A DNA stretch of 64,000 bases. It comes from Pseudoalteromonas sp. MEBiC 03607 (lineage in GTDB: Bacteria > Pseudomonadota > Gammaproteobacteria > Enterobacterales > Alteromonadaceae). The position numbers and the translations under genes are program-made. Shown piece by piece: positions 37,506-48,446 of this stretch (within the stretch, counting starts at the first letter, position 1; each line of letters begins with the position of its first letter). The notes under the pieces are model-generated. The model worked only from the letters and a program-made list of their open reading frames with translations, did not search any database and was not told where the DNA came from. The stretch spans positions 816,501 through 880,500 of the forward strand of contig NZ_SRRY01000001.1 of the NCBI RefSeq assembly GCF_004792295.1, in the 5' to 3' direction.

Positions 37506-37538
37506 AAAAAACCCCAAATAAAAAATTTGGGGTTTTTT
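37506..37538 (+). terminator. Terminator of oxyR
   Basis: Stem AAAAAACCCCAAAT / ATTTGGGGTTTTTT with a 5-nt loop and a long T-run. Confidence 0.92.
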
Positions 37539-37622
37539 GTTATTTAAACAAACTATTTTTTTCCTTCCCTCGACTAACATAATAACAAAACCATTAAAGG
37601 CAGATCAGATGACGAGGCTAGC

Positions 37623-38165
37623 GTGTTTTTTCAATCACTTGAAACATTAATTGCCAAAGCGCAACAGGGCAATAAACGGGCGTGGTTGAAATTAGTCAAG
37701 CAGCACGAAACACAGGTATATAACTATTGCCTAAGGATGTTAAGCCATCCCGATGATGCAATGGATTTGATGCAAGAAGTGTTTATTTCTGTGTATAAAA
37801 GCTTACCGAGCTTTCGTGGTGAATCGAGCTTTAATACTTGGCTCTATCAAATAGTGCATCGGCGTAGTGTCGAATATTATCGTCGCCGTAAATTGCATCA
37901 AAGTTTGGATTCTGCGCCAGAAGAAAGCTGTGAGCGTAGCGAGTTAGAAACGAATCAACTGCAATCTGAGCAGCATCATGAACTAAAAGAAATGATGAAT
38001 AATTTACCCTGGGAGCAGCGTTTAGTGGTGGAGTTAAAGTTTTTTCAGCACTGTACATTTGAAGAGATAGCTGAGCAATTAGGCATTTCGACCAATACAG
38101 CTAAATCAAGACTATACAGTGCGCTTGGCAAATTAAAAGTGCATTTGGAGGCCGTAGATGGCTAA
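37623..38165 (+). CDS. ECF-type RNA polymerase sigma factor
   Basis: 180 aa. Starts at GTG 37623 with GAGG 6 nt upstream; there is no in-frame ATG near. Region 2 (about 10-80, LMQEVFISVYKSLPSFRGESSFNTWLYQIVHRRSVEYYRRRK) and region 4 (about 125-175, WEQRLVVELKFFQHCTFEEIAEQLGISTNTAKSRL) are typical of ECF sigma factors. It probably directs transcription of its own operon and envelope targets when released from the next gene's product. Overlaps that gene by 8 nt. Confidence 0.92.
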   Translation: MFFQSLETLIAKAQQGNKRAWLKLVKQHETQVYNYCLRMLSHPDDAMDLMQEVFISVYKSLPSFRGESSFNTWLYQIVHRRSVEYYRRRKLHQSLDSAPEESCERSELETNQLQSEQHHELKEMMNNLPWEQRLVVELKFFQHCTFEEIAEQLGISTNTAKSRLYSALGKLKVHLEAVDG

Positions 38166-38757
38166 TTTAGATTCATTATTTACCGCATGGTTAGAAGGTG
38201 AGAGCTTAACTGATGAGCAAATAGCCTTGCTGCAAGCTAATGCTGAGTATGCATTAATGATGAACAATGCGATGCAGTGGCAACAACAAAGTAAAGACTA
38301 TGAAACGGTGCCAGTACCAAACTGGGACAGAGAATCAAGTATACCGAAAGTGCAAAAAGCTAACGTATTTTTTGGCTCTGGTATGTGGGCAATGGCGGCA
38401 TCAATTGCGTTTTGTGCGTGGCTTTTTGTTACTAATCCGCAGCAACAAAACCAGCAATTACTTGAGCAAGTCGCTAAACAAACCAACTTATTAGAGTCAC
38501 AACAAAAGCAAATTGATCAGCTGCAAAACATTCTTACAGCACAAAATGAAGTGCAACAGCAGCAGATGTACCAGCTGGCTAAAGAAGCGATTAAAACTGG
38601 GCGAGTAGAGCGTCAAGAAGATATTGCTAGCGTGCTTGCCTATATCAAAACGCAGCGCGCTCAAGATCAAGCGTACTTACGTATGCAGTTAAATGATTTA
38701 GCAGAGCAAGTGGACGGCCGATCTATGCCAACCGTTGCCAACAACTTGGAGTATTAA
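38158..38757 (+). CDS. Membrane protein, probable anti-sigma factor
   Basis: 199 aa with one membrane segment (about 75-92, MWAMAASIAFCAWLFV). The cytoplasmic N-terminal 70 residues (DSLFTAWLEGESLTDEQIALL) resemble short anti-sigma sensor domains but lack a clear zinc ZAS motif. The periplasmic side is Gln-rich and coiled-coil. Overlaps the ECF sigma start by 8 nt, which supports an anti-sigma role by context. The stop is 1 bp before the ATG of the next gene. Confidence 0.65.
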   Translation: MANLDSLFTAWLEGESLTDEQIALLQANAEYALMMNNAMQWQQQSKDYETVPVPNWDRESSIPKVQKANVFFGSGMWAMAASIAFCAWLFVTNPQQQNQQLLEQVAKQTNLLESQQKQIDQLQNILTAQNEVQQQQMYQLAKEAIKTGRVERQEDIASVLAYIKTQRAQDQAYLRMQLNDLAEQVDGRSMPTVANNLEY

Positions 38758-38758
38758 G

Positions 38759-39667
38759 ATGTCAAAATACACATTAACCTCAGCTGCCTTATTGCTTTGC
38801 TCAGCCGTAAGCGTGCAAGCACAAGCAAACGATGAATTAGATAAAATTCAGCGAGAAGTCGGGATCATGGAAAAAATCCTCACCGCAGCTTTAAAACAAG
38901 ATACCGATAACAAGGTAAGAAATGTAACTTCAAGCTATCTACAACACCAAGGCGTGGTATTTAGCTTTGATGTACGAGGTAGTTCACGGTGGTCTTCGGT
39001 GTTTGCGTCTGTACCTGATGCGCCTCTTCCACCATTGCCAGATATCGACTTTGAAGAACTGGCTGAAATTGAGGTGTTAGGTGATCATGTGCAAGTAATA
39101 AGCGATGCCGTGGTAGTGAAAACGCAAGAAGCCTACCAGCAAGCAATGGAAATGATGCGTGAAAGTGCTGAGCGAGTGCGTGATGTTGCTGAACAAGAGC
39201 GAGATATAAGCCGTGAAATTCGTGATCTTGAACGTGAAAAACGTGATTTGGAGTTTGACCGTCGTCACGACAAAGACGCCAAAGATCAAGAGCTCGAACA
39301 ACGTAAAAAAGAGCTACAAGCAGCAATCAAAGAACTTGAAAAGCAGCAGCAAAAATTATCGCAAAAACAGCAAGTAATGCGTAAAGAGTTAGCAGAAAAA
39401 AAACAAGCACGGGTGAAAGAGCAGCAGCAACAATTAGCTGAGCTTGTACAAAAGGTAAATAACAGCTTATCGCTTACCTTATGTGATTATGGTAGTGGCT
39501 TAAGAAACTTACCAAACGATGAGCATGTTAGTTTTGTCATTCGTGGTATTAGCGAAGATAAAAGTGAACAGGTTAAAGTGTTTAAAAAGTCAGATATTAA
39601 AAAGTGTGTGCAAGGTGATATAAAAGCCACGCAACTGCTTGAAAAGGCATCAAGCTATAATTTTTAG
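38759..39667 (+). CDS. Exported coiled-coil protein of the ECF operon
   Basis: 302 aa from ATG 38759 (GGAG 7 nt upstream). A signal peptide (MSKYTLTSAALLLCSAVSVQA) is followed by a short globular part and a long charged coiled coil (about 125-240, repeated Glu/Arg/Gln heptads such as VAEQERDISREIRDLEREKR) and a small C-terminal domain with two Cys (LTLCDYGSG, KKCVQGD). Not recognised. Adjacent to the anti-sigma-like gene, so a periplasmic sensor or target of the regulon is plausible. Confidence 0.7.
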   Translation: MSKYTLTSAALLLCSAVSVQAQANDELDKIQREVGIMEKILTAALKQDTDNKVRNVTSSYLQHQGVVFSFDVRGSSRWSSVFASVPDAPLPPLPDIDFEELAEIEVLGDHVQVISDAVVVKTQEAYQQAMEMMRESAERVRDVAEQERDISREIRDLEREKRDLEFDRRHDKDAKDQELEQRKKELQAAIKELEKQQQKLSQKQQVMRKELAEKKQARVKEQQQQLAELVQKVNNSLSLTLCDYGSGLRNLPNDEHVSFVIRGISEDKSEQVKVFKKSDIKKCVQGDIKATQLLEKASSYNF

Positions 39668-39686
39668 CTTGGCTAGCTCCCCAACT

Positions 39687-39713
39687 AAAAAGCAGCCTAG
39701 AGAGGCTGCTTTT
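39687..39713. terminator. Bidirectional terminator
   Basis: Perfect AAAAGCAGCCT / AGGCTGCTTTT stem, T-rich on both sides. It overlaps the stop of the small minus-strand gene and ends the plus-strand ECF operon. Confidence 0.88.
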
Positions 39714-39900
39714 CATTCATTGAAAAAGGTTTCAAGTCGGGTAAAAACAATAAGTAAACCCATACGACTAAATTAAAATACGGCACTAGACCTAAGCCTG
39801 TAAATATCTTTACCGGATACCCCTTGAAGGTTGCATTACGGTAACATTGATACGCTATCCCTAAATTTACGAACAGCAACAAAACGATTAGTTGTGTCAT
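39697..39900 (-). CDS. Small inner-membrane protein, 67 aa
   Basis: Starts at ATG 39900 with a strong AAGGAG 7 nt upstream. Two hydrophobic segments (about 2-18, LIVLLLFVNLGIAY; and about 35-53, GLVPYFNLVVWVYLLFL) with a short basic loop. Real because of the ribosome site and its own terminator. No family recognised; function unknown. Confidence 0.65.
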   Translation of the reverse strand: MTQLIVLLLFVNLGIAYQCYRNATFKGYPVKIFTGLGLVPYFNLVVWVYLLFLPDLKPFSMNEKQPL

Positions 39901-40132
39901 CACTTTTCTCCTTTATACCGTTAATACATGAACTTATTAATATTAAGTTATTTTCAGTATGTATAATGTAATTGGTAATGTCATGTGTTTTTTAAGTAAT
40001 CACTATAAAAATACGACATTAGTTCCTGCTGTGGATTTAAGTATAGATGAGTATCGTGACTTTGGAAGTACTAAAAATAGGTAAAAAGTAGCAAAAATGC
40101 CGTTTTTTTCACTTTATAATGCTAGCTAATTG

Positions 40133-42643
40133 TTAGTTAAATAAATTATTTTCAGATATTTTTTTTAGTTCAGCAGAAATTTTTTCAACCGGTACTGGGC
40201 GGGCGATAAAGAAGCCTTGGCCGTAATCAATTCCAATTTCTTTTAATGCTAAAAATATTTCTTTATTTTCAACATATTCAGCAACAGAACGCTTATCAAG
40301 CGAACGACTAATATCGTTAATGGCTTTAACTAAAGCAAGATCGATAGGATCATTTAGCATGTCGCGAACGAATGAACCATCGATCTTCACATGTTGTGCT
40401 GGTAATTGTTTTAGATAATTGAACGTGCTAAATCCAGTGCCAAAATCATCAATCGAAAAGTGACAGCCCAAGCCGTTTAAACGCTCTATCATTGCACGGG
40501 TTGCTGTCAGGTTTTTGATGCTTGCCGACTCAGTTATTTCAAAAATTATGCGGCTCGGTGCCACTTCATACTCTTCTAAGCTTGATTCAATATGCGGAAG
40601 CAAACGCTCATCTAAGAATGATTGCGCCGATAAATTGATAGCAATTTGATTAAGCTCTGGATGTTTTGCAACACTTTGAATAGCATTTCTAATAACACAT
40701 TGGTCCATCAAAAATGTGTCATTTAATAACTCTAATGCAGGGATAAACTGGTTCGGGTAAATTAGCTCATCATTTAATTTCAAGCGCAGTAATGTTTCAA
40801 AGTAAGCAACATGATTACGTTTAAAATCCCAGATTGGCTGATAATGAAGCTCGATGGCATTTTGCTGAAGAGCCTGACGAATACTGTGTCCCCACTCTAA
40901 ACCAACTTGTAGGCTATTGTGGTTACTGTCTTCTTTGGAATAACAATGAACTAAGTTTCGGCCCAAACTTTTTGCCACATAAAGCGCGATATCTGCTTGT
41001 TTTAAGCATTCGCTGGGATCATTATTCTGTGCTGTAATTTGTGTCAAACCAATAGAGCAGCTAATTGAGTATATTTGCCCTTCAGAGTGAAATTGGTGTT
41101 TTTCAATAGCAACGCAAATGCTCTCAGCAACTAAGTGTGCATCAAGTAAGTTGGTATTTTTTAAGATAACAGCAAATTCATCACCGCCAATACGACAAAT
41201 CAAATGCTCTTCGCTAATGTTAGCGGTAAATAGCTGGGCAACCTCTTTTAAGACAATATCGCCTTGTTGATGGCCTTTACTGTCGTTAATAATCTTAAAG
41301 TGGTCTAAATCGATATAAATAAGTGCGTGCTCAATATCGTCATTAGTGTATTTCTCTTGGCAAATACGCTGTAATTGTTGGTCAAAGTAATAACGATTGT
41401 GCAGCTCTGTGAGTGTATCGTGTAAAGCTAAATGGCGAAGCTGAAGTTCAGCTTGTTTTCGTTCATGAATATTATCAATGGTTGCAGTGATCGTAGCCGA
41501 GTTTTGACTATTTTTAATCAGTTGTAAGCGGCACTCGACCCAAATTGCATTGCCATTTTTGTGTTTAAGTTGTATTTCAACTTGTTGTTGTTGCTCGCCA
41601 CCATGCAAAATACTTTGAATTGTATTTTGTAACTTGGTTTGACACTCTGGAAGACAGAAATCTGTGAGTGACTTTGATAAGCTTGATTTTATGCCATAAC
41701 CAGTAAGGCTTTCCCAAGCAGGATTAATGAAGCGAATATTTCCGTGCTGATCAAATTCAAGAACGACCGTATTAAGATGCAATAAAATTCGTTGGTGCGC
41801 TGAAAACAGTTCTTTGTAGCGACTCTGGCTTTGGCTTAGCTGTTCGACCTTTTGTGCAAACTCAGCATAGCTGACCATAAAATCTTCGCGTCGGGCAGCA
41901 TGATCGCACACCTTACTTAACAGTGATTGATCATAAGGAGCACGGATAAAGTCAGTCACACCCGATAATAATAACTGTTCAGCGTAGTCAGCATCATTAT
42001 TATCAATAATGGTTACGATTGCTTGTTTTGGATTATGTTGCAAAATTTCGCTGATGAGTCCAGCTGCAGTATCAGAATGTGACTCAGTGGCATCAATCAA
42101 AACAATCGCAAACTTATGCTGTAAGTATGTTGCAAGCGTCGCTTTAGTTGAGGTGGTATGCGTTACCGCAAAGCTAAGTTTTAGTTGTTTGCTTATATCT
42201 TGTGCTTTGCGGCTGTCTGTTTCGAGTAGCAGTAAATTTAGGCGACTACTTTTTTCTAAATGGGTTGAAAGTACATTGGCAAGTACTTGCGGTAACATAT
42301 CTTGGCGTTCGAATGGCAATACGGCATCAATACCGTAGCTTCGCGCAGTGGTTTCGGCAATGCGTTCGCAGTATATAGGAGGTGTTAATAAGATAGGCGT
42401 GTTTTTAGGTGTTTTTAACAATCCAGAGCGGATCATACGTGAAAAGCGCCAGCCATCAATTTTACCAACCTCAAGGCCAGTAATAATAATGTCCACCGGG
42501 TGACTTTTGAGTATTTTTAACGCGTCCTGAGAGTCGCTTGCTTCGATAAACTGAAATACATTTAGTTTATTGAGCGTAGACTTTACCGTCTCACGTTCTG
42601 CAACGCTAGCGTTCAAAATTAGCAGTTTTAACTGCTTTGCCAT
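40133..42643 (-). CDS. REC-PAS-GGDEF-EAL cyclic-di-GMP protein
   Basis: About 836 aa from the ATG at 42643 (MAKQLKLLILN, AGAGGT upstream); an upstream in-frame ATG at 42670 has no better site. Two receiver-like domains (about 1-125 and 130-260), a PAS domain (about 285-400), GGDEF about 410-565 with intact GGDEF (CRIGGDEFAVIL), and EAL about 580-830 with FETLLRLK in the EAL position, and FEITESA, IDDFGTGF and VKIDGSF intact. Both enzymatic activities could be real. It may be a dual diguanylate cyclase/phosphodiesterase under phosphorelay control. Confidence 0.9.
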   Translation of the reverse strand: MAKQLKLLILNASVAERETVKSTLNKLNVFQFIEASDSQDALKILKSHPVDIIITGLEVGKIDGWRFSRMIRSGLLKTPKNTPILLTPPIYCERIAETTARSYGIDAVLPFERQDMLPQVLANVLSTHLEKSSRLNLLLLETDSRKAQDISKQLKLSFAVTHTTSTKATLATYLQHKFAIVLIDATESHSDTAAGLISEILQHNPKQAIVTIIDNNDADYAEQLLLSGVTDFIRAPYDQSLLSKVCDHAARREDFMVSYAEFAQKVEQLSQSQSRYKELFSAHQRILLHLNTVVLEFDQHGNIRFINPAWESLTGYGIKSSLSKSLTDFCLPECQTKLQNTIQSILHGGEQQQQVEIQLKHKNGNAIWVECRLQLIKNSQNSATITATIDNIHERKQAELQLRHLALHDTLTELHNRYYFDQQLQRICQEKYTNDDIEHALIYIDLDHFKIINDSKGHQQGDIVLKEVAQLFTANISEEHLICRIGGDEFAVILKNTNLLDAHLVAESICVAIEKHQFHSEGQIYSISCSIGLTQITAQNNDPSECLKQADIALYVAKSLGRNLVHCYSKEDSNHNSLQVGLEWGHSIRQALQQNAIELHYQPIWDFKRNHVAYFETLLRLKLNDELIYPNQFIPALELLNDTFLMDQCVIRNAIQSVAKHPELNQIAINLSAQSFLDERLLPHIESSLEEYEVAPSRIIFEITESASIKNLTATRAMIERLNGLGCHFSIDDFGTGFSTFNYLKQLPAQHVKIDGSFVRDMLNDPIDLALVKAINDISRSLDKRSVAEYVENKEIFLALKEIGIDYGQGFFIARPVPVEKISAELKKISENNLFN

Positions 42644-42812
42644 GGCGCTACTACCTCTTAACGAACCCATGTTTAGTGAATAAGCTAGAATAATGACATT
42701 TTGCCTAATCTACAAGCAAACTTTACCTAAAAGCGGTTATTTGGCCTTTGCTTGAGGTAGTGGGCGTATCAGAGTAAACTTGGCGCGTTTTTATTAATGA
42801 GAGATATGCTCC

Positions 42813-43844
42813 ATGCGCGTAGCTGATTTTAGCTTTGACCTTCCAGATGAATTAATTGCTCGTTTTCCTAAAGCAGATCGAACTAGCAGCCGTTTGCTGA
42901 CCCTTGATGGCCCATCAGGGAAAGTGGAACATAAAGTGTTTAGTGATATTTTATCACTTGTTAATGAAAATGATTTACTCGTTTTCAACAATACTAAAGT
43001 AATTCCTGCACGTATGTTCGGGCAAAAAGAGTCGGGTGGCAAACTTGAAGTATTAGTTGAGCGTGTGCTTGACGAACATCGGGTGCTTGCCCATGTTCGA
43101 GCAAGTAAATCGCCAAAACCTGGCTCAAAAATTATTCTTGAAGGTAAAGCCGAAGCTATCATGGTTGCACGTCATGGCGAGCTTTTTGAGCTTGAATTTG
43201 CCAAAGACGAAAATGTATTAGATATCTTAAATGACATTGGTCACATGCCTTTGCCACCTTACATTGATCGTCCTGATAACGAATCAGACCGCGAGCGCTA
43301 CCAAACTGTTTATGGTGAAAAACCAGGTGCAGTTGCAGCGCCAACGGCAGGCCTGCACTTTGATGACAAGTTAATGACGGCATTAAAAGACAAAGGTATA
43401 AACATGGCGTTTGTGACTTTGCATGTAGGTGCGGGGACATTTCAGCCTGTGCGTGTTGACTCAGTTGATGAGCATGTCATGCACTCAGAATACATCGAAG
43501 TACCAGATGATGTGGTTAAAGCGGTAGCCGAAACGAAAGCAAAAGGTGGTCGCGTAATAGCCGTAGGGACTACCTCAGTTCGCTCGTTAGAATCTGCTGC
43601 TAAAGTGCACGGCGGCAAACTTGATACCTACTTTGGTGATACCGATATCTTCATCTACCCGGGTTATCAGTTCAACGTGGTTGATGCTATGGTGACAAAT
43701 TTCCACTTACCAGAATCAACCTTGATCATGTTAGTCAGTGCGTTTGCTGGCCAAGAAAACATCATGGGTGCCTACCATACCGCAATAGAGCAAAAATATC
43801 GTTTCTTTAGTTATGGCGATGCCATGTTCTTAACGCGAAAATAA
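42813..43844 (+). CDS. queA: S-adenosylmethionine:tRNA ribosyltransferase-isomerase QueA
   Basis: 343 aa, full length. The conserved N-terminus [19 protein letters not shown] and [27 protein letters not shown] and [16 protein letters not shown] motifs are all present. It transfers and isomerises the ribosyl group of SAM to make epoxyqueuosine in GUN-anticodon tRNAs. Divergent from the c-di-GMP gene; followed by a terminator and then tgt, the earlier step of the same pathway. Confidence 0.97.
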   Translation: MRVADFSFDLPDELIARFPKADRTSSRLLTLDGPSGKVEHKVFSDILSLVNENDLLVFNNTKVIPARMFGQKESGGKLEVLVERVLDEHRVLAHVRASKSPKPGSKIILEGKAEAIMVARHGELFELEFAKDENVLDILNDIGHMPLPPYIDRPDNESDRERYQTVYGEKPGAVAAPTAGLHFDDKLMTALKDKGINMAFVTLHVGAGTFQPVRVDSVDEHVMHSEYIEVPDDVVKAVAETKAKGGRVIAVGTTSVRSLESAAKVHGGKLDTYFGDTDIFIYPGYQFNVVDAMVTNFHLPESTLIMLVSAFAGQENIMGAYHTAIEQKYRFFSYGDAMFLTRK

Positions 43845-43860
43845 CGACAGTTTAGATTTT

Positions 43861-43890
43861 AAAAAGCCCAGTTTTTTAACTGGGCTTTTT
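43861..43890 (+). terminator. Terminator between queA and tgt
   Basis: Stem AAAAAGCCCAGTT / AACTGGGCTTTTT with a 4-nt loop and T-rich tail. It separates queA from tgt, which likely has its own promoter. Confidence 0.88.
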
Positions 43891-43922
43891 ATTTTCGAAT
43901 TTAGCCCAATTAATAGTAATAA

Positions 43923-45122
<1,200 letters not shown>

Positions 45123-45151
45123 ATTTTTAGAAAAATTAAAGAGGAAGTGAA

Positions 45152-45490
45152 ATGAGTTTATTCATCTCAAACGCCCACGCAAGTGCGGCAGGTGCAGCAC
45201 CAGCAGGTGGTGGCATGGAAATGCTAATCATGTTGGGTATTTTCGGTTTGGTATTTTATTTCTTAATTTACCGCCCTCAAGCTAAACGTGTAAAAGAGCA
45301 TAAAGCCCTGATGAGCGCAATGGCAAAAGGCGACGAAGTACTAACGCAAGGTGGTTTAGTAGGTAAGATCGCTAAAATCGCTGATGACAAAGACTTCATC
45401 GTGATTTCATTAAACGACCAAGCAGAAGTAACAGTACAAAAATCAGCTGTTTCTGCAGTATTGCCAAAAGGCACTATGAAGTCGCTATAA
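45152..45490 (+). CDS. yajC: Sec translocase auxiliary protein YajC
   Basis: 112 aa with one membrane segment (about 22-42, [19 protein letters not shown]) followed by the signature [17 protein letters not shown] and a basic cytoplasmic tail. Part of the SecDF-YajC complex. 29 bp after tgt, 22 bp before secD. Confidence 0.94.
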   Translation: MSLFISNAHASAAGAAPAGGGMEMLIMLGIFGLVFYFLIYRPQAKRVKEHKALMSAMAKGDEVLTQGGLVGKIAKIADDKDFIVISLNDQAEVTVQKSAVSAVLPKGTMKSL

Positions 45491-45512
45491 CAATAAAAAT
45501 AAGGACTCACAC

Positions 45513-47372
45513 GTGTTAAACAAGTTTCCATTATGGAAGTATTTACTTGTTCTTGTTGTGTTAGTCGTTGGTATTCTGTATGCCTCACCTAACTTGTATG
45601 GCCGCGACCCGGCCATACAAGTATCGGGCACTAAAGGTACTGATGCTGACCTCAGCGTACTCGATAAAGTAAATGCGACCCTCAAAGAACATAACGTTAC
45701 TGTTAAATCAAGCAAACTTGAAGACGGACAAATCCTGGTTCGTTTTAAGAATGTTGAAGAGCAACTAAAAGCGCAAGATATACTGCGTGATTCCCTTAGT
45801 GAAGATTACATCTCTGCAATCAATATGGCTCCGGCTCAACCTGAGTGGTTAAAAGCATTGGGTGGTAACCCGATGAAGCTAGGCCTAGATTTAAGCGGTG
45901 GTGTTCACTTTACTATGGAAATCGACATGGCGACGGCGGTTGATACTCAGCTTGAGCAAATGGAACAAGATTTCAAAAGTGACTTACGTGAAGAAAAGCT
46001 ACGTTATCGCACTATTCGTAGAGTAGCTGGTAGTGAGCGTCTACGTGTTGAGATGCGTAACGAAGAAGACAAAGATGCCGCAGAGCGCTTCTTATCTACT
46101 CGTTATCCGTTAAACGTATACATTGATGATAGCAGCAGTGATAACGCTTTTTTTGCCAGCATGAGCGAGCAAAAGCTAAAAGAAATTCGCGATTATGCTA
46201 TCAAACAAAACGAAACTATTATTCGTAACCGTATTAACCAAATCGGTGTTGCAGAGCCTAACGTACAGCGCCAAGGTGCTGAGCGTATTATTGTGCAACT
46301 TCCGGGTGTACAAGATACTGCACGCGCTAAAGAAATCTTAGGTGCAACAGCAACGCTTGAATTCCGTGAAGTTGACGAAAATGCCGATGCAGGTGCCGCT
46401 TTACAAGGTCGTGTACCGCCAGGTACTGAAGTGATCATGGCACGTGATGGATACCCAGTGGTACTTAAGCAACGCATCATCCTTGAAGGTAGCCACATTA
46501 CTGGTGCGCAATCTGGTATGGATGAGTATCAGCGTCCACAGGTTAGTATTACGCTAGACAGCAAAGGTGGCGCAAAAATGAATGCGTTCACTAAACGTGC
46601 TATCGGCAAACGCATGGCCACAGTATTTATTGAATATAAGCCATCAGGTAAAACAGATGAAAACGGTAAAGCACTTCCACCTATTAAAGTTGAAGAAGTG
46701 ATTAACGTGGCGACGATTCAAGCCCGTCTTGACCGTTCATTCCGTATTACTGGTATCGATAATCCAGCTGAAGCACATAACCTGAGCTTATTACTTCGTG
46801 CCGGTGCACTTGTTGCGCCGATTCAAATTGTTGAAGAACGCACGGTAGGTCCAAGCTTAGGTCAAGAGAACATTGAAGCGGGTATGACTGCGGTTGTGCT
46901 AGGTTTCGTGTTTGTGCTTGTATTTATGCTTTTTTATTACAAAGGTTTCGGCATGGTGGCGAACATCGCTCTGGGTGCCAACTTAGTATTAATTGTCGGT
47001 GTAATGTCGCTTATTCCGGGTGCTGCTTTAACGCTACCAGGTATTGCAGGTATCGTATTAACTGTAGGTATGGCGGTTGATGCTAACGTACTTATCTTTG
47101 AACGTATCCGTGAAGAGCTTGAAGATGGTCGTAGTCCGCAACAAGCGGTTCATTTTGGTTACGACAGCGCATTTAGCACCATTTTCGATGCTAATATCAC
47201 AACGCTTATCGCAGCAGTGATCCTATTTGCAGTGGGCACTGGTCCTATTGCTGGTTTCGCAGTAACACTTGCGATTGGTATTATCACCTCTATGTTTACA
47301 GCCATTGTTGGTACCCGTGCGGTAATCAACTTATTCATTGGCGGTAAGCGTATTGATAAGTTGTCGATTTAG
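45513..47372 (+). CDS. secD: Protein translocase subunit SecD
   Basis: 619 aa from a GTG at 45513 with AAGGA 7 nt upstream. N-terminal membrane helix, large periplasmic P1 region (about 40-440), then five C-terminal helices with the RND-type [16 protein letters not shown] and [18 protein letters not shown] motifs. Uses the proton gradient to aid late steps of SecYEG export. 8 bp before secF. Confidence 0.96.
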   Translation: MLNKFPLWKYLLVLVVLVVGILYASPNLYGRDPAIQVSGTKGTDADLSVLDKVNATLKEHNVTVKSSKLEDGQILVRFKNVEEQLKAQDILRDSLSEDYISAINMAPAQPEWLKALGGNPMKLGLDLSGGVHFTMEIDMATAVDTQLEQMEQDFKSDLREEKLRYRTIRRVAGSERLRVEMRNEEDKDAAERFLSTRYPLNVYIDDSSSDNAFFASMSEQKLKEIRDYAIKQNETIIRNRINQIGVAEPNVQRQGAERIIVQLPGVQDTARAKEILGATATLEFREVDENADAGAALQGRVPPGTEVIMARDGYPVVLKQRIILEGSHITGAQSGMDEYQRPQVSITLDSKGGAKMNAFTKRAIGKRMATVFIEYKPSGKTDENGKALPPIKVEEVINVATIQARLDRSFRITGIDNPAEAHNLSLLLRAGALVAPIQIVEERTVGPSLGQENIEAGMTAVVLGFVFVLVFMLFYYKGFGMVANIALGANLVLIVGVMSLIPGAALTLPGIAGIVLTVGMAVDANVLIFERIREELEDGRSPQQAVHFGYDSAFSTIFDANITTLIAAVILFAVGTGPIAGFAVTLAIGIITSMFTAIVGTRAVINLFIGGKRIDKLSI

Positions 47373-47380
47373 GAGTCAGC

Positions 47381-48328
47381 ATGCAAATTTTAAAACTCGG
47401 TGGTAAAACACTCCCGTTTATGAAGTTAAGAAAGTTTGCCATGACATTATCAACTTTGTTGATTTTGGCTTCTTTCGTATCGTTTTTTACTAAAGGCTTA
47501 AATTTCGGCCTCGACTTCACAGGCGGTACTGCTGTTGAAGTGGGCTTTACTCAAGCACCTGATCTTAAGGAAGTACGTGATGCAATCACAGAAAGCGGCT
47601 TTGAAGATTTCTCGGTGCAGCTGTTTGGCTCAAGTAAAGAGATTCTAGTCCGTCTTGCTCCACAAGGTGCTGGCGTAAAAGCAGAAGTGATTGGTAACCA
47701 AATCATTACGGCATTACAAAAAGTTGAGCCGACAGTAGAAATGCGTCGTATCGAGTTTGTTGGCCCAAGTGTGGGTGAAGATCTAAAAGAGCAGGGTGGC
47801 CTTGCCATGTTAACTGCACTTATCTGTATCTTAATTTACGTTGCGTTTCGTTTTGAATGGCGTTTTGCGGTAGGTGCGGTATCAGCACTGTTACACGACG
47901 TTATCATTACATTAGGCTTATTCTCAATACTAGGTCTTGAGTTTGACTTAACGATTCTTGCGGCAATCTTGGCGGTAATAGGTTACTCACTTAACGATAC
48001 CATCGTTGTTTCTGACCGTATCCGTGAAAACTTCCGTAAAGTGCGTATTGATGACACCATTGAAATTATCGATATTTCATTAACGCAAACGTTAAACCGT
48101 ACCTTAGTAACATCAATCACAACTATCTTAGTATTGATTGCGTTATTTGGCTGGGGTGGTCAAACGATCCACGGTTTCGCAACTGCATTACTATTTGGTG
48201 TATTCATCGGTACTTATTCATCTGTGTATGTTGCTTCAGCTGTAGCAATTGCAATGGGTGTAAGTAAAGAAGACTTAATTCCAGAAGTAATTGAAAAAGA
48301 AGGTGCGGATCTCGATCCTATGCCTTAA
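47381..48328 (+). CDS. secF: Protein translocase subunit SecF
   Basis: 315 aa. Six membrane helices with NFGLDFTGGTAVEVGF near the N-terminus and GYSLNDTIVVSDRIRENFR in TM4-5, the counterparts of the SecD motifs. Partner of SecD. Followed by a strong terminator that ends the tgt-yajC-secDF operon. Confidence 0.96.
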   Translation: MQILKLGGKTLPFMKLRKFAMTLSTLLILASFVSFFTKGLNFGLDFTGGTAVEVGFTQAPDLKEVRDAITESGFEDFSVQLFGSSKEILVRLAPQGAGVKAEVIGNQIITALQKVEPTVEMRRIEFVGPSVGEDLKEQGGLAMLTALICILIYVAFRFEWRFAVGAVSALLHDVIITLGLFSILGLEFDLTILAAILAVIGYSLNDTIVVSDRIRENFRKVRIDDTIEIIDISLTQTLNRTLVTSITTILVLIALFGWGGQTIHGFATALLFGVFIGTYSSVYVASAVAIAMGVSKEDLIPEVIEKEGADLDPMP

Positions 48329-48343
48329 CTGAGTGTTAAAAAG

Positions 48344-48375
48344 AAAAACCGCCCTAAATTTAGGGCGGTTTTTTG
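48344..48375 (+). terminator. Terminator after secF
   Basis: Long palindrome AAAAACCGCCCTAAA / TTTAGGGCGGTTTTT with essentially no unpaired loop bases in the centre, then T-run. Confidence 0.9.
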
Positions 48376-48446
48376 TTTTTATATACACTGGCAATGATAT
48401 TTAATCATTCAAGTGACAAAACTAGTCACTAATTGCGTTTTATCGC

